From Candidatus Zixiibacteriota bacterium (GTDB lineage Bacteria > Zixibacteria > MSB-5A5 > GN15 > FEB-12), in NCBI GenBank assembly GCA_029860345.1, contig JAOUBJ010000023.1, forward strand, positions 1-46,190: a stretch of 46,190 nucleotides of DNA, read 5' to 3'. Positions 24,316-31,971 of this stretch are shown piece after piece. The translations under genes and the position numbers were made by a program. The number at the start of each line of letters is the position of its first letter. Positions within the stretch are counted from its first letter, which is position 1. The notes below the pieces were generated by a model. That model had not been told where the DNA came from, made no database searches, and was given only the letters and a program-made list of their open reading frames with translations.

Positions 24316-25461
24316 ATGGACTTTGCACTGAATGAAGATCACCTGGCCGTCCAGGAAGTGGCGCGCACCTTTACCGAGAAGAAACTGAAACCAAAGGCCG
24401 AAGAGTTCGATGCCGAGCAGCGAATAGATCGTGATCTGCTCAAGGAGATGGGCGAACTCGGCCTGATGGGCATCACACTGCCGGAACAGTACGGTGGCGG
24501 TGAGATGGATGCCGTCTCTTACATGGTGACCAGCGAAGAATTGTCGCGCGGTTGTCCGTCGCATTGCGGGGTGGTCATGCTGCACAATTCGCTCTATGGT
24601 TTTCCGTTGGTGAAGCACGGCACCGAAGAACAGAAGCAGAAGTATCTCCCGCCCGTCTGCACGGGTGAGTACATAGGAGCCTTCGCCCTATCTGAGCCGG
24701 GCGCCGGTTCCGATGCCGCCTCGCTTACCACTACCTACCAGGAGACCGACGACGGCTACGTTATCAACGGCACCAAGATATTCATCACGATGGGTTCGAT
24801 GTGCGACAACTGTCTGGTCTTTGCGATCAAGGAAAAGGGCGGCGGACCCAAGGCGATCAGCGCTTTCCTGGTTGATCGCAATACTGAGGGGTTCGAGATC
24901 GGCACCAATGAAAAAAAGATGGGTTTCAAAGCCTCGCCGACTTCCGAGTTGATCTTCGCAGACTGCAAAGTGCCCAAAGACGCCCTGCTTGGAAGAGAAG
25001 GGGAGGGGTTCAAGATTGCTATGTCGACGCTCGATGGTGGACGGATCAGTGTCGGCGCCATGGCCGTCGGGATCGCTCAGGAGGCACTGGAGTTGGCCGT
25101 CAAGTACTCGCAGGAGCGTGAACAGTTCGGCAAACCGTTGGCGGCTTTTCAGGCGATTCAATTTCACTTGGCCGATATGTCGGTACAGGTTGAGGCGGCG
25201 CGCAATCTTGTCTACAAGGCGGCTTGGTTGAAAGACCAGGGTGAGCCGTACACCATGGCCGGGGCACAGGCCAAACTATTCGCCTCTGAGATGTCGACCA
25301 AAGTGACGCACTCAGCCGTGCAGGTGATGGGTGGTTATGGTTATTGCAGCGAGTACCACGTCGAACGATTGTACCGCGATGCCCGTGTCACTGAATTGTT
25401 CGAAGGTACTTCCGAGATGCAACGAATCGTCATCGCCCGCCAGTTGATGCCCCGGAGGTGA
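24316..25461 (+). CDS. Acyl-CoA dehydrogenase
   Basis: The 381-residue length is typical of the FAD-dependent acyl-CoA dehydrogenase family. Landmarks are ALSEPGAGSDAASLTTTY (flavin and substrate loop), NGTKIFITMGS, REQFGKPLAAFQAIQFHLAD, and QVMGGYGYCSEYHVERLYRDARV. The catalytic base Glu is in LFEGTSEMQRIVIARQL, so the enzyme should be active. It forms a 2,3-double bond in an acyl-CoA and passes electrons to ETF. ETF genes are not in the window. The substrate may be a cyclic or linear intermediate of the aromatic route, or glutaryl- or butyryl-CoA; the sequence alone does not tell. It is the last plus-strand gene before an opposite-strand island. Confidence 0.93.
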   Translation: MDFALNEDHLAVQEVARTFTEKKLKPKAEEFDAEQRIDRDLLKEMGELGLMGITLPEQYGGGEMDAVSYMVTSEELSRGCPSHCGVVMLHNSLYGFPLVKHGTEEQKQKYLPPVCTGEYIGAFALSEPGAGSDAASLTTTYQETDDGYVINGTKIFITMGSMCDNCLVFAIKEKGGGPKAISAFLVDRNTEGFEIGTNEKKMGFKASPTSELIFADCKVPKDALLGREGEGFKIAMSTLDGGRISVGAMAVGIAQEALELAVKYSQEREQFGKPLAAFQAIQFHLADMSVQVEAARNLVYKAAWLKDQGEPYTMAGAQAKLFASEMSTKVTHSAVQVMGGYGYCSEYHVERLYRDARVTELFEGTSEMQRIVIARQLMPRR

Positions 25462-25555
25462 TGGGGGGGCGGACTATCCTTCGGCAGCCGGCACCGAGAG
25501 GGGAATCCTGAGACTTGCCGAGAAGCCCTGATTGTATATCATTTGCATGGGAACT

Positions 25556-26488
25556 TCAGTTAAGGTCTATTCCTTCGTCTTTCGCGATTTGCAAAACTTC
25601 CTTTTTCTTGAGGCTATCAAAATGCATCTCGTCCTCGGGATAGTTATCGTGATCTGCCTTCAAAACCACCTTGAGTTCTTCGGCAGTCATGAAAACAAAA
25701 CACTCTTTCATTTTTGCGAGAGTCTCAACGGGCTTAACATTCTTCTTGTCTGTTAGGATTGCGATCTTCTTCTTCTGAAAACGCACTAGGGTCTCCGGAT
25801 CATAATACGATTTGTGCGCCCAACGTTCTGGCTCGTTTGGGCGATGCCACCTTTCCCAGTATACTGCCATCGGGGCCAGTCTGAAGTGCTCCGGCTGGCG
25901 CGTAAGTGAGCAAAAGACATCCACATCTGGGTTATTGATCAATTCCGGTAGAACCGTGCGTTTGATTCTGTCACGATCTCCGTTTTTCCTAATCATCACA
26001 ACTGGCCCGCAAACGATCTGTGTGCGGTAGGGAAGGACCCCGTCGTGTGTCCAACCGGTGGCAAGCCTTAGTTCATCTTCAAGCGTTGCCAGGAATCTCT
26101 CGTCGTAAATGGTACTGTTGAGTTCACCAGCAACAATGCACTGTTCCGGGCCGAATTTCCTTAGACAGGCTACGACAGGCACTAAATGCTTCTGATTCAC
26201 CCGTCCAAGCTTCACTTCACCGCCCTCATCGTCCTTCACCGGTGGGATTCCATGAGGTATGGGAGGGATTGTCACCAGCCCACTCTCTTGAAATGTCGAA
26301 TCCCTCCCAGGAAGACCTATCACATTCTCGTCGGCAGGCACTAATTCCAGAGAGTATCTTTCTCGGTACTTCTTGTAGGGGCCCTTTATCCAGCTATCTA
26401 TTGTCTCGGAAGATACAATTTTCATAACTCTACCGTTGCGTCGCTGTCTTACAACTCCCTTAAGATCGTATCTGCTGGTCTTACTCAG
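25556..26488 (-). CDS. Unrecognised protein paired with RelA/SpoT-domain protein
   Basis: The upstream gene ends TAG, and its stop merges with a strong ribosome site (TAGGGAGG). In the frame of this protein, the codon five bases downstream is CTG (26488), giving 310 residues. The first ATG is at 26425 (289 residues, weak site), and a frame opened earlier (26590) would overlap the upstream gene by 92 bases. The sequence is mostly charged and soluble, without membrane segments. A patch with HFRLAPMAVYWERWHRP (about residues 220-236) has an HF...E..H spacing recalling some PLD-like or sensor domains, but this is weak. The C-terminus has KKKIAILTDKKNVKPVETL and a Lys/Glu-rich tail. The tight coupling suggests a functional pair, such as toxin and antitoxin. 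Function unknown. Confidence 0.7.
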   Translation of the reverse strand: MSKTSRYDLKGVVRQRRNGRVMKIVSSETIDSWIKGPYKKYRERYSLELVPADENVIGLPGRDSTFQESGLVTIPPIPHGIPPVKDDEGGEVKLGRVNQKHLVPVVACLRKFGPEQCIVAGELNSTIYDERFLATLEDELRLATGWTHDGVLPYRTQIVCGPVVMIRKNGDRDRIKRTVLPELINNPDVDVFCSLTRQPEHFRLAPMAVYWERWHRPNEPERWAHKSYYDPETLVRFQKKKIAILTDKKNVKPVETLAKMKECFVFMTAEELKVVLKADHDNYPEDEMHFDSLKKKEVLQIAKDEGIDLN

Positions 26489-26498
26489 AACAACCTCC

Positions 26499-27299
26499 CT
26501 ATGACTCGTTAATAAATGTTCTAGTGATACCAAACATGTAGTCAGTGGCCTGAAGTCCGCGAGAGAGACCTGCCATCTGCCGATACGCAATGGGTAAAAG
26601 AAGCTGACGACCCGGCACCTCCAGGGTCTTCATCAACATGTCATGCCCAAAAAGTGACCAGGCATTGCCGAGTAGCGTCTGAATCTGTAATTCTGCCTTT
26701 CGGAACCGTGGAGCACCTCGACTTGGCACCCTCACGTACAAATGACAACCATAGTAGCCATCCCTTTTCGGCTTCACCCTGAAGTCCTTATACTCCTTGA
26801 AAACTTTGTACTCATTTGTCTCGAGATATTCCCTCACAAAATCGAGACACCTGTCAAAGTCTTCGATACATGCTAAAACAAGACGACCTCCCAAGAGATC
26901 CTTCACGGAGGAGTATGCTGATTTCAGTCGATCTGCGCTGGTCAGCAGACTTAGGTATTCATCGCCGTTGGATTCGGGCCAGGATTCATCAAATCCACAA
27001 TCGGCCCATACTTTATTGAAGAGCTTAATCCTGAGACTTGTATCCTGCTTAACACGCACATTGGAACTGTAGAAGACCTTCGCACCATGAGGAAGATTCT
27101 TACCAATATCTGACGAAACTGACTTAGCGCGCAAGTCCATAAGGCCCTGCTCAAGAACTTGCTCAGCAGCTTGACAGACCATTCTATCCGTTTGCCATGA
27201 CGACATAATTTTTGCGCAACTGTCGGAGAATTGGAAGGCGCTGTAAAGATCGAAGCGGATGTTTGCTCTTTTCTTGTCATTCATAACTACTTCTTCCAT
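26499..27299 (-). CDS. RelA/SpoT-domain nucleotidyltransferase (small alarmone synthetase / toxSAS-like)
   Basis: The start chosen is ATG at 27299, with GGAG eight bases upstream (266 residues); ATGs at 27326 and 27284 are alternatives. The synthetase fold is visible in order: NVRVKQDTSLRIKLFNK (the R.K...S...K ATP loop), VKDLLGGRLVLACIEDFDR (the D..G.R motif), KDFRVKPKRDGYYGCHLYVR (the GY..H motif), and AELQIQTLLGNAWSLFGHD (the E.QI.T....W....H motif). No hydrolase, TGS or ACT domain is present, so it is a stand-alone synthetase-type protein with extra N- and C-terminal helices. Such proteins make ppGpp or pppGpp, or as toxins make other nucleotides or modify tRNA ends. Its own promoter, opposite strand, A/T-richer composition and unknown partner suggest a mobile regulatory or defence module inside the catabolic cluster. 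Confidence 0.82.
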   Translation of the reverse strand: MEEVVMNDKKRANIRFDLYSAFQFSDSCAKIMSSWQTDRMVCQAAEQVLEQGLMDLRAKSVSSDIGKNLPHGAKVFYSSNVRVKQDTSLRIKLFNKVWADCGFDESWPESNGDEYLSLLTSADRLKSAYSSVKDLLGGRLVLACIEDFDRCLDFVREYLETNEYKVFKEYKDFRVKPKRDGYYGCHLYVRVPSRGAPRFRKAELQIQTLLGNAWSLFGHDMLMKTLEVPGRQLLLPIAYRQMAGLSRGLQATDYMFGITRTFINES

Positions 27300-27381
27300 A
27301 CGATCCGCTCCACAATAGACTGCCATTTAAGCCCCCGAAAGGGGACCGCCGAGTGTCTTTACCTTGTAACAACAAAGTCGG

Positions 27382-27410
27382 AATGTAAAGTCCATTCTCT
27401 TAGTTGTCAA
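27382..27410 (-). promoter_or_regulatory. Sigma70-type promoter of the RelA/SpoT island
   Basis: On the minus strand TTGACA (27410-27405) and TACATT (27387-27382) are separated by exactly 17 bases. A start near 27375 would give a leader of about 75 bases. This leader contains a small GTCCCC/GGGGGC hairpin at 27331-27346. Confidence 0.7.
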
Positions 27411-27723
27411 TAAAGAAACTGACGGTGGCAATTGCTAGTATTTCGGCTACAAGCCGGTATGTACACCCGAAGTATACGAAAAGTGTTGGCCTTTGTCAAA
27501 GCCTACAACTCAATTCATTCCCCACCAATTCACGCACCACAGGACTTGCGCCGGGGGCGCCGTTTGCCTTAATTATGCTGTCCGTGTGTGAATGCTTCGG
27601 CAAAGAGTAGGTCAGGTCCTTTACGGACCTGACACAGATGTCAGGACCACAAGGGTCCTGACCTACAACTGTCTGACCTACAACTGTCGAAGCGATGGAA
27701 CGTCTCGGCACTGAGTAGATAGT
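27411..27723. repeat. Intergenic region with 60-base element, copy 2 (27607-27666)
   Basis: 27607-27666 is the inverted copy of the element at 20764-20823: GTAGGTCAGG at one end, CCTGACCTAC at the other, and two internal hairpins. A partial echo, TGACCTACAACTGTC, follows directly at 27674-27688. The rest (27411-27606) shows no gene or clear signal. No strong ribosome site is visible before the oxidoreductase gamma gene. Confidence 0.8.
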
Positions 27724-28269
27724 ATGAAAGAAATTACCTTTTTTGGTCGCGGCGGCCAAGGCGCCGTGGTAGCATCGGAAATCCTGACCGATGCATACTT
27801 CCGTCAGGGATACCATGTGCAGTCGTTCCCCTCATTCGGCGTGGAACGTCGCGGTGCACCGGTGACGGCCTTTCTGCGTACCGACAAGCAGTTTATTCAC
27901 CTGCGTAGCCAGATATACCAAGCCGACGCCGGGCTGGTTTTCGCGTCCAACATTGTCGGGTCGCCGACTTTCAGACCATCGGTGAAACCGCAGGCACTGC
28001 TCGTTATAAACGCACCGACCCTTCCAGAGAACCTGAACGGTTTCGACGTGTCGATCATCGATGCGAGTTCCATCGCCCTCAAGTGCGGCCTGGGTTCCGC
28101 CGCTCAACCGTTGGTCAACACCGCTATGTTGGGCGCCTTTGCAAAAGCTGCCGGTAATCTGAAGTTGAAGCACCTGCTGGCCTCGGTCGAAAGTAAGGTG
28201 CCGCAGAAGACTGAGGCGAATCTCCAGGCGGTCAAACTCGCCTACGGATCGGTAGTACATTGTGAGTAA
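27724..28269 (+). CDS. porG: 2-oxoacid:ferredoxin oxidoreductase gamma subunit
   Basis: The 181-residue protein begins KEITFFGRGGQGAVVASEIL, the hallmark of the gamma domain. It continues FPSFGVERRGAPVTAFLRTD and later NTAMLGAFAKAAG. It binds near the CoA site of pyruvate- or 2-ketoisovalerate-type ferredoxin oxidoreductases, which convert a 2-oxoacid and CoA to acyl-CoA, CO2 and two low-potential electrons. It is the first of four tightly linked genes in the order gamma, delta fusion, alpha, beta; it overlaps the next by eight bases. The substrate cannot be taken from this subunit. Pyruvate, a branched 2-oxoacid or phenylglyoxylate are all possible; phenylglyoxylate would feed benzoyl-CoA directly. 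Confidence 0.9.
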   Translation: MKEITFFGRGGQGAVVASEILTDAYFRQGYHVQSFPSFGVERRGAPVTAFLRTDKQFIHLRSQIYQADAGLVFASNIVGSPTFRPSVKPQALLVINAPTLPENLNGFDVSIIDASSIALKCGLGSAAQPLVNTAMLGAFAKAAGNLKLKHLLASVESKVPQKTEANLQAVKLAYGSVVHCE

Positions 28270-29911
28270 ATTCGTTGCCTTCAAGACGATGTCGGAGATG
28301 CCGGAACTGCCGGTCAGTCAGGCTCGCATGTCGTGGAACAAGACCGGTTCCTGGCGCTCCAGCACACCGGGACACCAGGGCAAGCTACCGCCCTGCAATT
28401 TCAACTGTCCAGCCGGTGAAGACATTCGCGGCTATCTTGACCTGATGAAAAAGGGAAAGGTATCCGACGCTTTCAAACTGCTTACCAAAGCGAACCCGCT
28501 GCCTGCTGTCTGTGGGAATGTCTGCTATCATCCCTGCCAGACCAACTGCAACCGCCACAATTTCGATACCGAGCTGCAAATCCGGTCAGTAGAACGTTTG
28601 ATTGGCGACTGGGGTATCGAGACCGGCTTTCGACCGACGCTGCCTGCCACCGGCTCGAAGAGAGTTGCTGTCATCGGCGCCGGCCCGGCCGGTTTGGCGG
28701 CCGCCCACTACCTCAGACAGAGCGGCGTGAACGTGGTTCTCTACGACGAGAACAAAAAACCGGGTGGTATCCTACAGTATGGTATCCCATCATACCGTCT
28801 GGACAAAGATGTACTGAAAGCGGAACTCGATCGCGTTCTTGACGGCGTCGAGTTCAAAGGTAACTTGCGGCTGGGGTCCGACTTTGACCTGGCTTCGCTG
28901 GCCGAATTCGATGCCATCTTTCTGGCCACCGGCGCACATACATCCAAACGGATGTATGCCGAGGGGGAAGACCTGCCCGGGGTCGAGTCCGGACTTGGCT
29001 TTCTCAAACGTGTTAATTCGGGCGAATCTGTTCAGTTTGAAGGCAAACAGGTGTTGGTTGTCGGGGGCGGCAACACCGCCTGCGATGTGGCCCGGACCGC
29101 CTACCGCCTGGGGGGCAGCGTGACTGTGGCCTATCGACGGACCGAGCATGAAATGCCGGCCTTTGCCGAAGAGGTCGAACAAATGAAAACAGAACCTATC
29201 GACCTTGAGTTTCTGGTGGCGCCTTTCAGGCTGACGCCAACCACTGATGGTCGGTTATGCGTGGCTTGTCACCGGATGGAGTTGGGGGAGCCGGACGACG
29301 ATGGTCGCCGCAGGCCGGTTGTCATCGATGGCGCCGACTTTGATATTACCGTTGATGTTGTTTTCACCGCTATCGGTGAGGACCCAGATCTCAGTGCGGC
29401 CGCCGGATTGGATTATGACTCAAGCGGCTCACTTGATTTGTCGCAGGTTGATCCGCAACTGCGTGACAAACTGTTTATCGGGGGTGACATCCTGCCTCAG
29501 CCGCGAACAGTGCCGCACGCCGTGGCCTCGGGCCGTTTGGCCTCAGAGCAGATAAACGCCTTCCTGCAAGGTGTACAGGTGGCAAAGCCGTCAGCAGTTG
29601 CCGAGGTGGCCACCGAGGAGGATGTCAATTTCGCGTACTTCACCCGGCTCAACGCCGCGCAACGAGCCAGTTTGTCCTCAGGACAAGGTATCTCATCGGA
29701 TAAGGCAGCGGCCACCGACGAAGCCAACCGCTGCTTATCGTGCGGCGTATGCTTTGAGTGTGACAACTGCTACAATTTCTGCCCCGATCTGGCTGTCGTG
29801 CGTACGCCCGACGGATACCAGGCCAATCTTGACTACTGCAAAGGTTGCGGCATCTGTGCCAAAGAGTGTCCCTCCGGCACGCTCGGTATGCAGGGAGGTC
29901 GGGTGGCATGA
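28262..29911 (+). CDS. GltD-like NAD(P)H oxidoreductase fused into a PorD-type ferredoxin subunit
   Basis: The start is GTG at 28262, inside the end of the gamma gene; 549 residues. The N-terminus (residues about 1-45, SQARMSWNKTGSWRSSTPGH, then PPCNFNCPAGEDI) looks like the N-terminal arm of a PorD delta subunit. About 50-450 is a GltD-like flavoprotein with CYHPCQTNCNR, the FAD site VAVIGAGPAGLAAAHYLRQS and the NAD(P) site VLVVGGGNTACDVARTA. The last 60 residues carry two [4Fe-4S] motifs (CLSCGVCFECDNCYNFCP and CKGCGICAKECPSG), as in PorD. The fusion would let the 2-oxoacid oxidoreductase exchange electrons directly with NAD(P). PadH of phenylglyoxylate dehydrogenase has a comparable role. 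It overlaps the alpha gene by ATGA. Confidence 0.85.
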   Translation: MSKFVAFKTMSEMPELPVSQARMSWNKTGSWRSSTPGHQGKLPPCNFNCPAGEDIRGYLDLMKKGKVSDAFKLLTKANPLPAVCGNVCYHPCQTNCNRHNFDTELQIRSVERLIGDWGIETGFRPTLPATGSKRVAVIGAGPAGLAAAHYLRQSGVNVVLYDENKKPGGILQYGIPSYRLDKDVLKAELDRVLDGVEFKGNLRLGSDFDLASLAEFDAIFLATGAHTSKRMYAEGEDLPGVESGLGFLKRVNSGESVQFEGKQVLVVGGGNTACDVARTAYRLGGSVTVAYRRTEHEMPAFAEEVEQMKTEPIDLEFLVAPFRLTPTTDGRLCVACHRMELGEPDDDGRRRPVVIDGADFDITVDVVFTAIGEDPDLSAAAGLDYDSSGSLDLSQVDPQLRDKLFIGGDILPQPRTVPHAVASGRLASEQINAFLQGVQVAKPSAVAEVATEEDVNFAYFTRLNAAQRASLSSGQGISSDKAAATDEANRCLSCGVCFECDNCYNFCPDLAVVRTPDGYQANLDYCKGCGICAKECPSGTLGMQGGRVA

Positions 29912-31062
29912 AACAAGTCATGTCCGGCAACGAAGCGGTCTCAAAGGCGGTCAAGCTCTCTCGCGTACAGGTCATCTCGGCCTATCCAATTACACCCCAG
30001 ACTACGATCTCTGAGAAACTGTCGGAGATATGCGGCTCCGGTGAGTTGGATGCTCGATTTGTCAAAGTTGAATCGGAACACTCGGCTATGGCCACGCTGA
30101 TCGGCGCGGCCTCGACCGGTGTGCGATCATTCACGGCAACCTCGGCTCAGGGTCTGGCTCTTATGCACGAGCTTTTGTTCTGGGCATCGGGTGCGCGGTT
30201 GCCGATCGTGATGGTCGATGTCAACCGGGCTATGGCAGCGCCGTGGACTATCTGGTGCGACCAGACCGATTCGGTGGCCCAGCGCGATACCGGCTGGATG
30301 CAGTTTTACTGTTGGTCCAACCAGGAGATTCTGGACACTGTTATATGTTCGTTCAAGATTGCCGAACAGCTTCTGGTGCCAACGATGATTTGCTTCGATG
30401 GTTTTTTCATCTCGCACACGCACGAAGCCGTCGACTTGCCCAGTCAGAAACTTGTAGATAGCTTTCTGCCGCCGCGTCGCGCCGAATACAGGCTCGACAC
30501 CGACGAACCGCGCACCTTCTCAGGTGGCACCATGCCCAACATGTTTATGGAGTTTCGTCACAAACTGCACTCGGCTTTCGAACGGGCACAAACTGTCATT
30601 GATGAAACCTACGCCCAGTTTGAAGGTTCCTTCGGTCGATCCTATCAGGCGGTGGAACCGTATTTCACCGAGGAAGCCGAGAGCACTCTTATCGTTACCG
30701 GCTCGGCCGCCTCGACGGCCTTTCACACCGTTCGGAAGCTGCGCGAACGGGGCCGCAAGGTCGGCCTTCTCAGGCTGCGGCAACTCAGACCATTCCCGGC
30801 TGAGGCGTTGTGCGCACAGATGAAAAACGACTCGGCTATCGCCGTGTTGGATCGCAATCTGTCCCCGGGGACCGGTGGCGTCTTTGCTCAGGAAGTGCGA
30901 GCTGCCCTTAGTCGCAACGATGTCGGTAAACAGGTGCATGAATTCGTGGCCGGCCTGGGCGGGCGGGACATTACCGTTAGCGATATTGAACGCATATTTG
31001 ACGATCTTGAAAACAACAGCGCGAACTCGACGGATATTAATTGGGTGGGGCTGAACCAATGA
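29908..31062 (+). CDS. porA: 2-oxoacid:ferredoxin oxidoreductase alpha subunit
   Basis: The start is ATG at 29908, overlapping the previous stop; 384 residues. The opening MSGNEAVSKAVKLSRVQVIS, then AYPITPQTTISEKL, is the pyrimidine-binding domain of PorA/VorA. VESEHSAMATLIGAASTG and TSAQGLALMHELLFWASGAR follow. The second domain carries STLIVTGSAASTAFHTV and LRLRQLRPFPAEAL. It binds thiamine diphosphate at the interface with beta. It is nearer to the pyruvate and 2-ketoisovalerate branch than to KorA, which carries a gamma domain at its N-terminus. The gene overlaps the beta gene by ATGA, so all four subunits should be made together. Confidence 0.9.
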   Translation: MKQVMSGNEAVSKAVKLSRVQVISAYPITPQTTISEKLSEICGSGELDARFVKVESEHSAMATLIGAASTGVRSFTATSAQGLALMHELLFWASGARLPIVMVDVNRAMAAPWTIWCDQTDSVAQRDTGWMQFYCWSNQEILDTVICSFKIAEQLLVPTMICFDGFFISHTHEAVDLPSQKLVDSFLPPRRAEYRLDTDEPRTFSGGTMPNMFMEFRHKLHSAFERAQTVIDETYAQFEGSFGRSYQAVEPYFTEEAESTLIVTGSAASTAFHTVRKLRERGRKVGLLRLRQLRPFPAEALCAQMKNDSAIAVLDRNLSPGTGGVFAQEVRAALSRNDVGKQVHEFVAGLGGRDITVSDIERIFDDLENNSANSTDINWVGLNQ

Positions 31063-31961
31063 ACGACAGGCCCGACTACGAGTTCTGCGCCGGTCACGAT
31101 TTCTACGGACACACCGCCTGTCCCGGTTGTGGTGAAAAGATACTTTTTCGCCATGTTCTGGACGTCCTCGGTCCGGACACCATGGTGGTGGCCCCGGCCG
31201 GTTGTGGCGCGGTGACCGACGGCGTCTTTCCGCATTCGCTGTCGCCGGTGCCCTACCTGCACGTGCCCTTCGGTGCTACTCCCTCGGCGGCCGCCGGAGT
31301 TCGGGCCGGATTGGAAATGTCGGGGCGCAGTCATGTCACCGTGCTGGCCTGGGCTGGAGACGGTGCAACGTTTGACATCGGCATGGGCGCCCTGTCGGCA
31401 ATTGCCGAACGAAACGAGAATGTTCTCTATGTTTGCTACGATAACGAAGCTTACATGAACACTGGTATGCAACGAAGCTCGGCCACGCCGCAGGGAAGCT
31501 GGACCACGACCACCCCGGCCGCAAGGCTGAAAGACGAACCGAAGAAAGATATCGACGCCATCATGGCCGCCCATCGCATCCCATACCTGGCCACCGGATC
31601 ACCTGCCTACCTGGATGATCTCAAAGCGAAGGTACAACGTGCGAAGGATATCCAGGGCCTGCGTTTTCTCCACTTATACTCCCCATGTCCCCCCGGCTGG
31701 AAGTCCGACCCGGCCGACAGTATTGCGATAGCGCGCATGGCTGTGGAGTCTAATGTTTTCCCGCTCTATGAACTCTACGACGGTGAACGATTCCGTCTCA
31801 CCCACGAATCCGAGTCGGTTCCGCTGGAGGAATACCTAAAGCTCCAGGGACGATTTCGATTCATGTCGGATGAGGATGCAAAGGCGATGCAGGATTCTGT
31901 CGAACGCTCCTTTGCGGGCATGGTGGCGCGACACGATAAGTCAAAAGTGAAGCAAGTGTAA
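31059..31961 (+). CDS. porB: 2-oxoacid:ferredoxin oxidoreductase beta subunit (pyruvate/VOR-type)
   Basis: The start is ATG at 31059 (300 residues), overlapping the alpha stop; a TTG six codons earlier is less likely. It has the cluster-binding HTACPGCGEKI, the thiamine diphosphate and Mg site GDGATFDIGMGALSAIAERN, and YDNEAYMNTGMQRSSATPQG followed by TTT. The YMNTG..RS..TP signature is that of pyruvate- or 2-ketoisovalerate-type beta subunits. 2-Oxoglutarate-type beta subunits have a different NN..YGMTGGQ pattern. Pyruvate or a related 2-oxoacid is therefore favoured. It is followed ten bases later by the LeuA-like synthase gene, so the oxidoreductase and the next module are probably one operon. 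Confidence 0.9.
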   Translation: MNDRPDYEFCAGHDFYGHTACPGCGEKILFRHVLDVLGPDTMVVAPAGCGAVTDGVFPHSLSPVPYLHVPFGATPSAAAGVRAGLEMSGRSHVTVLAWAGDGATFDIGMGALSAIAERNENVLYVCYDNEAYMNTGMQRSSATPQGSWTTTTPAARLKDEPKKDIDAIMAAHRIPYLATGSPAYLDDLKAKVQRAKDIQGLRFLHLYSPCPPGWKSDPADSIAIARMAVESNVFPLYELYDGERFRLTHESESVPLEEYLKLQGRFRFMSDEDAKAMQDSVERSFAGMVARHDKSKVKQV

Positions 31962-31971
31962 GGAAGTACTC

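Noticed and set aside
27724-31961. 2-oxoglutarate:ferredoxin oxidoreductase (KorAB), as used in Thauera
   Set aside because: The beta subunit carries the YMNTG and following TTT pattern of the pyruvate/2-ketoisovalerate branch, and a separate gamma gene is present; I kept the broader name instead.
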